From the NCBI GenBank assembly GCA_965117015.1, contig OZ220747.1:1736001-1800000 (forward strand): a stretch of 64,000 bases of DNA. The letters are read 5' to 3'. Positions 42,770 through 52,077 of this stretch are shown here, piece after piece. The position numbers and the translations under genes were made by a program. Numbering within the stretch: position 1 is the stretch's first letter; each line of letters starts with the position of its first letter. The DNA comes from Aldehydirespirator sp965117015 (GTDB taxonomy: Bacteria > Actinomycetota > Acidimicrobiia > Acidimicrobiales > Aldehydirespiratoraceae). The notes beneath the pieces were generated by a model, which worked only from the letters and a program-made list of their open reading frames with translations, searched no databases and was not told the origin of the DNA.

Positions 42770-42790
42770 GAGGTCAGAGCGGCGCGAAGC
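42770..42790. repeat. 21-bp direct repeat, copy 2
   Basis: Exact copy of 42564-42584; a shortened relative (GAGGTCAGAG) is at 42664. Confidence 0.8.
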
Positions 42791-42923
42791 ATGGCGGAGC
42801 GGAGCTGCCAGTGGAGGCCCCGGCAAAGCAGGGGGCACGCTGTTAGCCGAGGCAAGCTCTACGTGGTGCCAGAGAAGTCGTCGCCATCGGTAGTTGTCCC
42901 CGTGGAGACTCGGGACGTGTGGC

Positions 42924-43829
42924 TTAGGAGAATGCGAGGTCGTTGCGGTATTGGTAGAAGTTCGCCTGCATCCGGTTCGTTAGCTCCGCCGTGTCAGATG
43001 CAGGTGATGGTAGGCCCCAGTGTTGGGACAGCCTGGTGAGGCTGAGGCACATGACATGTGAGGCCATCCCAACCGGTGCAAGGTAGCGATCCACCGGGAT
43101 GTTGAAGTCACGTCGATCTTCGTCAAACGGCCTCTGAACCAGCAGTCCCGCAACGCCCGGATGCACGACCGTGCATAGGTAGCCGTAGACGGTCGTTCCG
43201 ACACCGGGGATGCCCAGGGCCGCGTCCATTGCCTCGGCTACGACCTTGCTGATAGCGGGGTAGGACTCTCGCTGTGGGTTCGGTACTAGACGCCGGGTAA
43301 CGGCTAGGTCGGCTTTGATGTGCTGCATGGTTTCTTGGAGGCCGCGGATGCTGTCGTCCAGAGCTTCTGCTTGCTCTTCGCTCGCAGGATTGACTGCTCT
43401 CTCGGCTCTGCGGTTGCCGAGAAGGTGCTCGGTGCTCTTCTTGTGGTCTTGTGCACCGCGCAGGGCGCGCTGTTGTCCCGTGATCCGGGGGTCCAGTATC
43501 CATGCCGCGTAGGCGAACCCTTCAACGGCAGTGCGTGCTAGCGGGAACACCGAGTAGAGCGATGTACCAGCTTCGATGCTGGAGACGATTCCCTTCATGC
43601 AGTCCATCGATGCCAGCATCCGCAGGTGTGTCGAGAGAGTCGCATGGGTCAGGATCGAACCGCTTACGCCGGGCCGACGCGTGGGTGGCAATCCCATGTC
43701 CTCCTCTGCACGCCAGGGCGAGTCAGGCGTGGGGTTTACCTCACGCCTAGCGAGTTCGTAGCTTCCTAGAAACGCTCCCAAGAGTTGACCTACCTCTGCC
43801 ACGGCAGGGTGAGGGGTTCGCGCTCTCAT
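42924..43829 (-). CDS. Unknown 301-residue helical protein
   Basis: Family not recognised. The product is soluble and mainly helical, with a central charged coiled-coil-like stretch (SEEQAEALDDSIRGLQETMQ) and a hydrophobic cluster (LARTAVEGFAYAAWILDPRI) reminiscent of DUF5677-like proteins. Composition is lower in GC than the region to the left. It follows the PD-(D/E)XK-like gene in the same direction after a 48-bp gap. Confidence 0.6.
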   Translation of the reverse strand: MRARTPHPAVAEVGQLLGAFLGSYELARREVNPTPDSPWRAEEDMGLPPTRRPGVSGSILTHATLSTHLRMLASMDCMKGIVSSIEAGTSLYSVFPLARTAVEGFAYAAWILDPRITGQQRALRGAQDHKKSTEHLLGNRRAERAVNPASEEQAEALDDSIRGLQETMQHIKADLAVTRRLVPNPQRESYPAISKVVAEAMDAALGIPGVGTTVYGYLCTVVHPGVAGLLVQRPFDEDRRDFNIPVDRYLAPVGMASHVMCLSLTRLSQHWGLPSPASDTAELTNRMQANFYQYRNDLAFS

Positions 43830-43877
43830 GACGATGGCTGCTCGTGACAGCCTCCGGGAAGGGCAGCCCGAAATGAC

Positions 43878-45368
43878 TTACTGGCCATCGCCTTCCTCCG
43901 GCTCGCTCAGTCGGTGCTCGGCGTGCCACCGGTCTCCGATGTCTCCAAGGAGTTGATTCCGGCCAAGCGGCAGGGGATCGAGCGAGGTCTTCACAGTGTT
44001 CGGGTCTGATCCCAGAGCGCCTAGCAGCGACGTGCCGCAGTCCGCGTCGTCGCTCAACGCCGGGATCACGACTTCGAGTTGTTGAGACGAGGCGATGGTC
44101 GTGGGTATGGAAGCGGGTTGGACGATGTTGTTTCGGAACGGCATCTGCAAGTTGAAGTATTGTTCTCGGGTGACGACGAGGCCGCGCATCTGACGCCCGT
44201 TCAAGGTCGGGAACTCTGGGTGGCCCTGCTCGATGAGACTCGCTGAACGGGTGATCTGTTTGCAAGCTCGTTCGATGTTCTTCTCCACATCGCCGTGGTC
44301 GGGGAAGATGCCTGAGCGTGTGTCGATGTTGGGTGCCACGGACTTGGCCTCCACAAGGACAAGCACCTCGGGAGTCTCGATGATGTAGTCAACGCTCCGT
44401 TGATCGTCGTCGTAGACGATCTCGTCGTGAACCTGGGCGTGGTGGATGAACCCAAGCTGAACTCCGATGTAGCGCTCGAACCGAAGCCCCAGAGCTTTGG
44501 TGAAGGCTCGGAACGCTCTTGGGTCCGCGTGGGCGTCCACAGCATCGCGACCCACGAAGTACAGGCCCTGCGGCCCAAGGCGTTGCAACACTCCCAGAGG
44601 GCTGGGGGTGACGTAGGTGCCGTCGTCCATGATTGCTACGGGCCATTCGTAGAAGGGGTTGAATCTCCACAGATCATCGGGGTCAAGGGTCTCTTCCTGG
44701 CCGAGCCGGGCGAGATCAGCTACAGGGCGGGCAAGCCAGGAGTCCACGACCTGCAATGCTCGCTCCGCTCCGACCGGCTCGAATGCCGGGCGGACATTCG
44801 GAGCTAGCAGCGTCTCACGCGAGATGCCACCAGGGTTGTGGATCGCAGCCGCATACATGATGAAGGCGATCATCAGGAACTCCTCCAGCGGCACTCTGAG
44901 AATCGTCTCCCACCGGCTCTCCTCGAACACAGGCTCCCCGAATCGGGGGTCGTCACCGAACAAGCACAGGCTCCGCGCCAACGGCTCCCACGGAGACATC
45001 TGATACGGCATCTGGAGGTAGGCGACCCGAGACAGAATGCGCTGCCACGTCCTGAATTCACGAAAGTTGTCGAGTTCGGGGGGCCAGACCGAGAACAATC
45101 CGTTGAGTAGATCGCTCACGGCAGCCTCATCAACGGGCGTGCTGCGATGATTGTTGCAGTTCGTGACACAGATTCCGGCGACCTGGAACAGGTAGCCCTC
45201 CCGAACGAGGCTGAGAGTCTCTTCTCTATGGCTGGTTAGAGAATCCCTGAAGAGGGCTTCCTGCGCTGTTGCACGCGCAATGCCTCGCAGCAACTCGTCG
45301 CGTGGGAACCGTCTCACCCGCTGCCGGAATACTGCGGGGCTGTCCCTTTGGTTGCGTCGGTGGTGCAT
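43878..45368 (-). CDS. PD-(D/E)XK nuclease-like protein
   Basis: This 496-residue protein has an N-terminal helical part with two Cys near GICVTNCNNH and a C-terminal segment compatible with a restriction-endonuclease-like fold. That segment has Glu in GLRFERYIGVQLG, Asp in QRSVDYIIETPE and the ExK of VLVLVEAKSVA at normal spacing. This suggests DNA cleavage or binding, perhaps in defence. There is no methylase or helicase next to it. Assignment rests on the motif alone. Confidence 0.6.
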   Translation of the reverse strand: MHHRRNQRDSPAVFRQRVRRFPRDELLRGIARATAQEALFRDSLTSHREETLSLVREGYLFQVAGICVTNCNNHRSTPVDEAAVSDLLNGLFSVWPPELDNFREFRTWQRILSRVAYLQMPYQMSPWEPLARSLCLFGDDPRFGEPVFEESRWETILRVPLEEFLMIAFIMYAAAIHNPGGISRETLLAPNVRPAFEPVGAERALQVVDSWLARPVADLARLGQEETLDPDDLWRFNPFYEWPVAIMDDGTYVTPSPLGVLQRLGPQGLYFVGRDAVDAHADPRAFRAFTKALGLRFERYIGVQLGFIHHAQVHDEIVYDDDQRSVDYIIETPEVLVLVEAKSVAPNIDTRSGIFPDHGDVEKNIERACKQITRSASLIEQGHPEFPTLNGRQMRGLVVTREQYFNLQMPFRNNIVQPASIPTTIASSQQLEVVIPALSDDADCGTSLLGALGSDPNTVKTSLDPLPLGRNQLLGDIGDRWHAEHRLSEPEEGDGQ

Positions 45369-45391
45369 GGATGACGAACTCCCAACGGCGC

Positions 45392-45775
45392 TCAGCGCCT
45401 TCGCCTACGCCTGCCCTTGCCGCCCCGCTTGGAGTCTCCGGTCAAGAGGTTGGGAAAGTTGATGAGCAGCCAGATGACGGCCACGACCGCCAGCACCGCT
45501 ACCGCCACAACCGACAGGAGGACGCCTGCGGCAGCCAGCAGTGGCCACCACCCATCGGCCCGCCGGAACGCCCACGCGGAGAGCAGCCCTGCCGCGGTGA
45601 GCCACGCGGTGATCACAGCGAAGTCCACTCCTGAGTCAGCGAACCCCAACCAGCCACGGATGTTCACCTCGACCAAGAGCGCCAACGCTCCCACCGCAGC
45701 CATCGCGAATCCGGCCACCGATGGGATGTCGATGCGCCGCCAGGCCGGTAGAGGTTGGTCGATTCGGTATGACAT
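45392..45775 (-). CDS. Four-helix membrane protein with Arg-rich tail
   Basis: This 127-residue protein has about four hydrophobic segments and ends GGKGRRRRRR. No family assigned. It lies just upstream of the nuclease-like gene in the same direction, with a 23-bp gap, so may be co-transcribed. Confidence 0.65.
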   Translation of the reverse strand: MSYRIDQPLPAWRRIDIPSVAGFAMAAVGALALLVEVNIRGWLGFADSGVDFAVITAWLTAAGLLSAWAFRRADGWWPLLAAAGVLLSVVAVAVLAVVAVIWLLINFPNLLTGDSKRGGKGRRRRRR

Positions 45776-45918
45776 GGTTGTAACTTAACGGGGCCTTGTG
45801 ACAGCCCCACCAGCGGCAGGCCCGGATGGTGGCGCGAAGGACTCAGAGGGTCGTTCGGAGCCACCTCAGGTCTGGCACGGGCGCACGTTGCTAGCCGGAG
45901 CATGGGTAAGTTGCAGGG

Positions 45919-46764
45919 ATGACGGATGCGGGGCAGCGCGAGACGGTGAGACGCCGGATTGGGCGATGGCTGCGATGGCAGGGTCAGCGGATATGGGGCG
46001 CTGCTACCCGACGAGGCGGCTTCCGCTGGCGTGGAGTCCTTTGGGTTACGATGATCTGCTACGCGGTGCTCGTCGTGGGGTTCAGCGCATACTTGTTGTT
46101 GAAGGCGTTCGATCTGTTGTCAACGGCTGGTTTGGCTGTGGCTGAGGAAGCCGCCGCTGTCACGGCTAGCGCAGCGGCGGTGACAACTTTGGCGACCGTT
46201 GCTCTGGTATGGACAGCCGTTCATCAGGCTGCTGAGGCGAGGAAGCGAGCGGCTCCTGTGTCCATGCGATGGTTCACCAAGTGGACGAAGGGGCCGTATC
46301 TGGTGGGAGGGATCGTCCAGTCCGGTAGTCGGGGCATCCGCCCGATCCGCGACCTGTATCGCGGACCGTCGGATGAGCCTGGGGAGATAGCGCTGGAGTT
46401 CACCAACGCTGGGGCGTTGACAGAACTAGTGGAGGAGACCAAGGTGGTCTTGGGTGACCGAGAAGAAGTCCCTTATAGCGGCAGCAACAACTCTCCGCCC
46501 TGCCCGTTCGGGATACCTCCGCGAGATTCGATCACTGTTCTCCTTGATGCTCATGCAACCGCTCGTCTGGCTGATTTCGACATCACGTCGCTTGCTGGGT
46601 CTCGCAAGGCACAGGTGGTGGCCCGGTTGGGATCGGGAGCGACCCTCAGGTCTGAGAAGGTGCCGTTGAGGTTTCTGCAACATGAAGAACGGGATAGCTC
46701 TGTGCCAGAGGACGCAGAGGAAACCCCCGACGATGAGGAGCAGCCGGAAGCAGGCGACGGATAG
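45919..46764 (+). CDS. Unknown membrane protein, 281 residues
   Basis: The N-terminus has two membrane helices (VTMICYAVLVVGFSAYLLL and VTTLATVALVWTAVHQA) and then a soluble beta-rich domain of about 170 residues with an acidic C-terminal tail. Family not recognised; similar two-helix plus domain proteins are common hypothetical genes in islands. Confidence 0.65.
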   Translation: MTDAGQRETVRRRIGRWLRWQGQRIWGAATRRGGFRWRGVLWVTMICYAVLVVGFSAYLLLKAFDLLSTAGLAVAEEAAAVTASAAAVTTLATVALVWTAVHQAAEARKRAAPVSMRWFTKWTKGPYLVGGIVQSGSRGIRPIRDLYRGPSDEPGEIALEFTNAGALTELVEETKVVLGDREEVPYSGSNNSPPCPFGIPPRDSITVLLDAHATARLADFDITSLAGSRKAQVVARLGSGATLRSEKVPLRFLQHEERDSSVPEDAEETPDDEEQPEAGDG

Positions 46765-46860
46765 GCCACCGGAGGAGCCTTCTCGCGGACGAGCCACGGG
46801 TGCGATTGGGCCGACTGCCTGCTACACGTACTGGCCGCGTAGCGATTGAGAGGTGACTTC

Positions 46861-47175
46861 GTGACGAAAGGACTGTGGCTGTACCCGCCGCGCTACTTCG
46901 AGGACGGCGAGAGCGGGGTGGTCGCCGTCGTGGAGTTCTGCAACGAAACGGGCAGGTGGCGGATGACCGGCATCGCAGCGACAGATGACTACACCACCGC
47001 CAAGGCTCCCCGAGACGGCGTTGACCAGTTGGTGAAGGACATCCGCGACAGGCAGGTCCACCGTCGAATATCCGAGTCCTGCTACGGGATCGAACAAGTC
47101 GAGTCGGAGACCTACGACTCCTGTGAGGACGCCGACTCAGCCGCGCACCGATGGCTGGATGATCACGCCTGCTAG
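46861..47175 (+). CDS. Unknown small soluble protein
   Basis: This 104-residue protein starts at GTG 46861, which has AGAGGTG 5 nt upstream; an in-frame TTG at 46846 is the alternative. The product (VTKGLWLYPPRYF...) is acidic with four Cys and no membrane segment. Not recognised. Confidence 0.6.
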   Translation: MTKGLWLYPPRYFEDGESGVVAVVEFCNETGRWRMTGIAATDDYTTAKAPRDGVDQLVKDIRDRQVHRRISESCYGIEQVESETYDSCEDADSAAHRWLDDHAC

Positions 47176-47205
47176 ACGACATGCCAGGACGCAGCGGAGG
47201 GTCTG

Positions 47206-47754
47206 ATGACTGCGAGCAAGAGGAAGCAGCGGAAGAAGAGACGGCAGCAACAACGCGACGAAGCTGAACTGGTCGGTAGCAGGCTGGCCTACGAGTCCGG
47301 GGTGCACTGGCTGGACGCGAATGTGCGGGCGTTGGAGGCGCTGAGAACTCGGTCGCTGGCTCTGGTGTCGGTTGTTCTCATCGCAGGGACCGTCGTGGCG
47401 AACCTCGCTCCTGATGCAGTCAAGGAAGGCACGTTGGGCTTCTGCGGGTGGGCTGGAGTGGTGATCTTCGCCCTAAGCACGGCGGCGCTTATTGTGACCA
47501 GCGCGTTGGTCTCGCGGCCTGCGAAGTTCACCGCAGAGCTTGGTCCTCTGAAGATCATCGAGAAGCACGTAGAACCCACTCTGACGTGGCCGTCAGCAAG
47601 GCTCTACAAGGCACTAGCCACAGACCTAGACGGATACGCGAAGGACTCGCGTGAGAAACTCCGTAGGCGAGCACAGCTATACACAGCGAGCCTCATTGCG
47701 GCGGGTACGGCAGTGGTCGGCATCGCGCTATTCTGGGCCGATGCCACCTTCTGA
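47206..47754 (+). CDS. Membrane protein with basic N-terminus
   Basis: This 182-residue protein begins with a very basic stretch (KRKQRKKRRQQQRDE), followed by two helices (LALVSVVLIAGTVVANLA, GVVIFALSTAALIVTSALV) and a third near the C-terminus (AGTAVVGIALFWADA). SD GGAGG before the ATG. Not recognised. Overlaps the next small gene by 14 bp. Confidence 0.65.
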   Translation: MTASKRKQRKKRRQQQRDEAELVGSRLAYESGVHWLDANVRALEALRTRSLALVSVVLIAGTVVANLAPDAVKEGTLGFCGWAGVVIFALSTAALIVTSALVSRPAKFTAELGPLKIIEKHVEPTLTWPSARLYKALATDLDGYAKDSREKLRRRAQLYTASLIAAGTAVVGIALFWADATF

Positions 47755-47944
47755 GACTGAACCCCGACGCCCGTCCCGGCTGAAGCGCAACGGCAACGGC
47801 ACGGGCGAGGAAGACACGCGGGGTCGCCGCAAGCCTGCCTCCAAGAAGATCACCTCTCAGAGCGATGTCCGCGGGGTAGGCGAGGCCGAGGTGCGTCGGC
47901 GTCCCGAAGGTCCGATCCACACCCGAGAAGCAACGGACGGCTGA
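47741..47944 (+). CDS. Small basic protein
   Basis: This 67-residue charged product (MPPSETEPRRPSRLKRNGNG...) is likely disordered. It overlaps the membrane protein gene by 14 bp and no clear ribosome site is visible, so it may not be real. Confidence 0.4.
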   Translation: MPPSETEPRRPSRLKRNGNGTGEEDTRGRRKPASKKITSQSDVRGVGEAEVRRRPEGPIHTREATDG

Positions 47945-47998
47945 ATCGGACTTCTCGGCAGCATCAGCCGTGGACCGCGGTAGGTAGCCTCGCCTGCT

Positions 47999-49030
47999 GT
48001 GCCTGAGGACGATTCCACAGTCGAAGAGCGGCTGGCAATCCGCCTCATACGCGAGTTTGAGGACTTGACCAATGTTGAGCGCTTGGAGCCTCCGGGCAGC
48101 GACCCCATCGCGGACTGGAGGGTGAAGACAGCGGACACACGGGAAGCCGATGTTGAGGTCGTCTGGGCCACCAACGAGGCCGGACGGAAGTTCGAGAGCC
48201 AGCTAGCTGAAGAACACCCAGACGATGACGCTCTGGTACGGCGGCGCTCGCGCAAGAAGTGGCCCGAATCTCGGCTGTCGCTGGTGTGGGACGCAGAGGT
48301 CTACGACCACGCTCCATGCAACAACAAACGTCCCGTAGGGGGATTGGTTGAGGCACTCATCGACGTGCTGGTTGACGTGGAGGCTCGGGGAGGCACACCG
48401 AAGCAGATGTTGGAGGCCGTCGAAGCGCGGCTTGTAGACCCTCGGGACCATTTCGCCAGTCACAATTGGGGTGCAGAATGGCAGAGGGCATCTGCTCGTG
48501 GCGTGAGTTTCGAGGAGTTCCTGCTTGATTGGGGCCAACTGACCGGCTACTGGTACCCGCAGCTTCTCGTGGACGACGGAGTAACGCTCGCTCGCCGTGT
48601 GTGGGTATGGCGGGTTTCTGAGCCGGAAGGCTCACAGGCCGGGATGGTGCGAACTAATCCAGCGGTCTCTGACGCCGCTGGAGGTGAGTATGAGCATCTG
48701 TTGGCCACGTTGCGGGATTGCATTGATGCGAAGACCGTCAGAGATCAGATGAGGAGCGCGCCAGATCGGAGGTGGCTGTTCGTGGTGCTCGACAGCAACA
48801 TGGCCGCCATTCAGCTTGACGAATACTTCGGCCCTGCGTGGCTAGCTCCCGACGCGCCTGAACCCTGCCCGTACCATGTTTTCGACACTCTCACGTTCGA
48901 CTACTTCGATGAGGTGTGGGTCACTGGCAGGGCATTCTATGAGAGAGCCGACATCGTGTTGCGGCTGTTCAAGACGGGTGACGCCCCACAGCACAAGATC
49001 GTGCGCCGTGCTGAGGTGCTTGCTGGCTGA
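47999..49030 (+). CDS. Unknown soluble protein, 343 residues
   Basis: GTG start at 47999. The product has an N-terminal alpha/beta segment (IRLIREFEDLTNVERLEPPGSDPIADW...ADVEVVWATNEAG) that could be a nuclease-like fold but without a clear catalytic motif, and a C-terminal domain rich in aromatic residues. Not recognised. Confidence 0.65.
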   Translation: MPEDDSTVEERLAIRLIREFEDLTNVERLEPPGSDPIADWRVKTADTREADVEVVWATNEAGRKFESQLAEEHPDDDALVRRRSRKKWPESRLSLVWDAEVYDHAPCNNKRPVGGLVEALIDVLVDVEARGGTPKQMLEAVEARLVDPRDHFASHNWGAEWQRASARGVSFEEFLLDWGQLTGYWYPQLLVDDGVTLARRVWVWRVSEPEGSQAGMVRTNPAVSDAAGGEYEHLLATLRDCIDAKTVRDQMRSAPDRRWLFVVLDSNMAAIQLDEYFGPAWLAPDAPEPCPYHVFDTLTFDYFDEVWVTGRAFYERADIVLRLFKTGDAPQHKIVRRAEVLAG

Positions 49031-49077
49031 CCGTCAGCGTTGCGTTGCTGTCGCACCATCGAACTAGCTTGCTGGCG

Positions 49078-49416
49078 ATGGCACGCTACCGACGATCAAG
49101 CAGCAGAAACCGGGCGAGTTCACGCCGCAGGAGTCCATCCCGAAGCAGTTCAGCCCGAGGGCGACCGGTGCGGGGTTACACGATCCGTGGTAGGGGCGGC
49201 AGGGTGAAGTACGTGGGGATCACGAACAACCCTCGCCGTCGCGCTGCTCAGCATCGGCGTGCAGGCAAACGTGGACGGCTGAAGGTGGAGACGGGCGGGA
49301 TGTCCAGACAGAAGGCCCGACGCTGGGAAGGTGCCAAGCTCGCCCGGTTCCGCAAGAGCAACAGAGGCCGCAACCCGACCTACAACAAGACCAGAAGCGG
49401 CGGCTGGCAGTCTTGA
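49078..49416 (+). CDS. Small GIY-YIG-like nuclease protein
   Basis: This 112-residue protein has an Arg/Ser-rich N-terminus (YRRSSSRNRASSRRRSPSRS) and a compact GIY-YIG-like segment: YTIRGRGGRVKYVGITNNPRRRAAQHRRAGK, with Tyr, the KYVGIT strand and the conserved Arg and His. The C-terminal half of the domain (with the catalytic Glu) is short, in RRWEGAKLARFRK. The basic N-terminus suggests nucleic acid binding. Confidence 0.6.
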   Translation: MARYRRSSSRNRASSRRRSPSRSSSARGRPVRGYTIRGRGGRVKYVGITNNPRRRAAQHRRAGKRGRLKVETGGMSRQKARRWEGAKLARFRKSNRGRNPTYNKTRSGGWQS

Positions 49417-49453
49417 CTGCTGGAGTCAACGCAGCGTGCGCGTCAGCGTCGTC

Positions 49454-50119
49454 TCACTTCTCTGCCATCAAGTCCCATATCTGTGGCGTGACGTGTAGTT
49501 CATCGACAAGCTGGTCCACCGCTTGGAACAGCCTGGGCAGCTCCTGAGAGCGGGTTTGGTCAGTCAGGCCGTAGGGATCATGCATGGTGGCGTTGCCGCG
49601 TTTGCGGATGGCCGTCAGCCCCTTCTCCAAGGTAGGAGACAGCGCAAGATGTTCGACGGCCTGATCGATCAACTCCTCCAGTCGCTTGTCCTTGACCGGG
49701 CGATCCGCAGCCGCTAGATGACGCTTCAGAAGCGCCTCTAGCAGAACACGCACCAAGGCGCTCGCCGCTCTGGGTGATATTCGAGCGACCGCAGCCGCCT
49801 CTTCGTAGAGCTGGGTCTCATTGTCCTCCAGCCCTTCTGCGGGTGGGATGCGGACACCCGCGTGCGGATACACCAACTCGGTCTCGCTCCCTGCCGCGGT
49901 GGGATGCTCTATCCAGAGGCTCAGGGCCTTGCACTGCTCGGACATGCAAATGGATACGAGCAACTTGCCTTGGCTGCCTTCCATCAGGTGTCCGACATCC
50001 CTGTCCATCTCGCGGTCATAGACCTCTGCCGTGACCTCACCGAACCAGATGTGATCTGTGACAACGCCACATGACGGGCACACGCCCGGTGTCTCCCAAG
50101 CAAGCTCTTGGTTGGACAA
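49454..50119 (-). CDS. DUF4145-domain protein with zinc ribbon
   Basis: This 221-residue protein has an N-terminal CPSCG...C-x5-C zinc-ribbon-like segment and a C-terminal helical DUF4145 domain (YEEAAAVARISPRAASALVRVLLEALLKRHL, IRKRGNATMHDPY). DUF4145 is often found in restriction or other defence systems. TTG start with GGAGG upstream. It is downstream of the small membrane protein at 50258. Confidence 0.7.
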   Translation of the reverse strand: MSNQELAWETPGVCPSCGVVTDHIWFGEVTAEVYDREMDRDVGHLMEGSQGKLLVSICMSEQCKALSLWIEHPTAAGSETELVYPHAGVRIPPAEGLEDNETQLYEEAAAVARISPRAASALVRVLLEALLKRHLAAADRPVKDKRLEELIDQAVEHLALSPTLEKGLTAIRKRGNATMHDPYGLTDQTRSQELPRLFQAVDQLVDELHVTPQIWDLMAEK

Positions 50120-50257
50120 ATCGCCCTCCCATCTTCCTCGCGTTAGCAGCGGACGCCTGGAACCCGGCTTAGCGCCCCACCGCTCTTCGACGGCGTGCAG
50201 GCTATAGGTGTCCGTGAGAGCATCTGCGGCTCGATGGCGGCTGTGTACGACTGGAGA

Positions 50258-50443
50258 TCAATCGGGCTGCGTGTTGCCGATCTCGTTGATCTGGTCTACC
50301 ACGAGGTCGCCTGCCCAGCCGAGGATGGCTGTGCCCCACCTGGTCGCCCACAGGACGCCGAACACCAGCAGAAGCACGACGATCCAGAAGAACTGCACGG
50401 CGTCTCGCGACACACCGGATCGGTAGCTGTGGTGTCTGCTCAT
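50258..50443 (-). CDS. Small single-pass membrane protein
   Basis: This 61-residue product has one helix (AVQFFWIVVLLLVFGVLWA). The ATG lies 3 bp after the stop of the gene before it in the same direction, so it is probably co-transcribed. Not recognised. Confidence 0.55.
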   Translation of the reverse strand: MSRHHSYRSGVSRDAVQFFWIVVLLLVFGVLWATRWGTAILGWAGDLVVDQINEIGNTQPD

Positions 50444-50446
50444 GAA

Positions 50447-51796
50447 TCACTCGGTTCCTGCTAGGACGGCCACCCTCAGAGTCAAGAGTTCTCCTGCGCT
50501 CCGCAAGAGCGCGAACTTCTTGAACGAGCGTTGCAGCACGACGCCGATCACCCCTCCCATCACGATCAGTCCGAGGAAGCCGTCAACGGAGACGTGCTCA
50601 ATCCCTACGGAGCGCACGGTGAGCAAGGAGAGCAATGCGAAGGCTCCGACGCCCGCTAGGAACGCCCGGATCGTGCGGAGCACGAAGCGCAGCAGCCATC
50701 GTCCCAACCACTGGAGGCCACGGGAGAAGCGGTCGAGAATCCTGCTGGCTCTTGTTTGGTTCCAGAGGGTCGCGATGCGACTCGTCCCTGACGCAGCTTC
50801 GCCCACGTCTTCCGTCTCCGTAGGCTCGGCATTCGTTGGAGATGGCGGGTTCTTGAATTCTGTAAGGGCGCTCACGGAGGCTTCACGCGTGGAGCTACCT
50901 TCCAACTCCCGCAGGCTCTCGGGAGTGAAGTCTGGAGATGGCAACTCCAGCGGGCCACTGTCCGCGGAGATGCCGTACCTGACTCGCGCCACCTTCCACA
51001 GTGCCCTGAGCATCTGGATGGTGAGGTAAGTGGACGGAACCGCGTGTTCTTTGCGAATCCAACGTGTGGTCACAAACCAGTCGCGTCTGCCGTCGATCCA
51101 ACCCTTGGTGGAGAGATGAGCCAGCCGGTCGCCGTAGGCGATCTCGTGCATTCTGTCCGGCGAGACCCCGATGCGGAGGTTCGCTTCGCCTGGGATGGCC
51201 GTCAACCCGTGCTTGGTTGCGTTGTAGGACTTCGCTTCCTGCAACCAGTCGTTCGCGAACAACCGCAGGAACCGTGCGAGGTTGGAGCTGTAGTTCACGA
51301 CCTCCTCGCTGGCCGTCGTCAAGTCTCCTGAGTGTCCCAAGATGACGAAGGCGACATCTGATTGGAGCGCCTCCCGCCTGGCGTTCACGATGAGCGTGTC
51401 AACGGTCTCCTTGAACTTGCGGAAGTCAAGCTCCTTCGATATCTCGAACCAGGGGCATTCTGGAGAGTCCTTGTGGCCTAGGAACAGCCGCAGCAGCGTC
51501 TCGATGGCTAGGTGTTTGAGGTGGTGGGTCTCGATTCGTAGGTAGTGCTGCTGGAAGGCTCGATCAGATTCGACCTCAGTTGGGTCCGGGTCGTCGGTCG
51601 AACCGACAAGCGAGAGGGTGCTTCCCGCGAACTCGACTCCCTCAGCCAAGATGTCCTTGAACGGCTCATAAGCGCCTCCGATCACGCAGAGCGCGTGGAA
51701 GCGCATCAGCAGGAACTCGCCGGGGCCGTCCTCGTGGTAGAACTGCCGATTCAGGTCGTCGTAGTCGGGTGCGATCAGCTCTTCATCGACGGTCAT
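50447..51796 (-). CDS. Unknown protein with C-terminal membrane helices
   Basis: This 449-residue protein has a long soluble N-terminal domain (about 350 residues, helical, HHLKHLAIETLLRLFLGHKD) and two C-terminal membrane helices. ATG at 51796 has AGGAGG 6 nt upstream; an ATG six codons earlier would include that site. Not recognised. It might be a membrane-anchored effector. Confidence 0.6.
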   Translation of the reverse strand: MTVDEELIAPDYDDLNRQFYHEDGPGEFLLMRFHALCVIGGAYEPFKDILAEGVEFAGSTLSLVGSTDDPDPTEVESDRAFQQHYLRIETHHLKHLAIETLLRLFLGHKDSPECPWFEISKELDFRKFKETVDTLIVNARREALQSDVAFVILGHSGDLTTASEEVVNYSSNLARFLRLFANDWLQEAKSYNATKHGLTAIPGEANLRIGVSPDRMHEIAYGDRLAHLSTKGWIDGRRDWFVTTRWIRKEHAVPSTYLTIQMLRALWKVARVRYGISADSGPLELPSPDFTPESLRELEGSSTREASVSALTEFKNPPSPTNAEPTETEDVGEAASGTSRIATLWNQTRASRILDRFSRGLQWLGRWLLRFVLRTIRAFLAGVGAFALLSLLTVRSVGIEHVSVDGFLGLIVMGGVIGVVLQRSFKKFALLRSAGELLTLRVAVLAGTE

Positions 51797-52077
51797 CCCT
51801 TGCCTCCTCGCCATGGGGTGGGGTCGAGACCTGCCATCCCATCACGGGGGTGCGACAGCGTGGTGCATCTAGGAGGGCACTGGCCTCTGTCTAGAGTCCG
51901 GCGATGCGACCAGCGGCGGGGTTAGCAGGCTGAGCCTCAGAGATCAGAGCATCGCGAGGTTGATCAGCTCCCATCCGTTGTGCACGAACGCTAGTTCGCT
52001 AATCGGGGTGGAACCTTGCCCCCGGCCACGTAGGGTGACAGCACCAAATGACAGGCGTGAGATTCACGGGAGGCGGC

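Larger units (their letters stand above)
42357..42923. other. 567-bp gene-free region at a composition boundary
   Basis: No supported gene. Contents are a degenerate family-A-like palindrome (about 42380-42413), a GCCCC/GGGGC stem around 42476-42505, and an octamer CTGACCTC seen four times in both orientations (42477, and on the reverse strand at 42564, 42664 and 42770). Two of these extend to a 21-bp direct repeat. GC and gene content change across it, so it may be the edge of an island. Confidence 0.5.

Noticed and set aside
42564..42790. CRISPR or tRNA/att site in the 42.4-42.9 kb gap
   Set aside because: Two 21-bp repeats 206 bp apart are too few and too distant for CRISPR; no cloverleaf or T-arm consensus found, and no integrase in the window.
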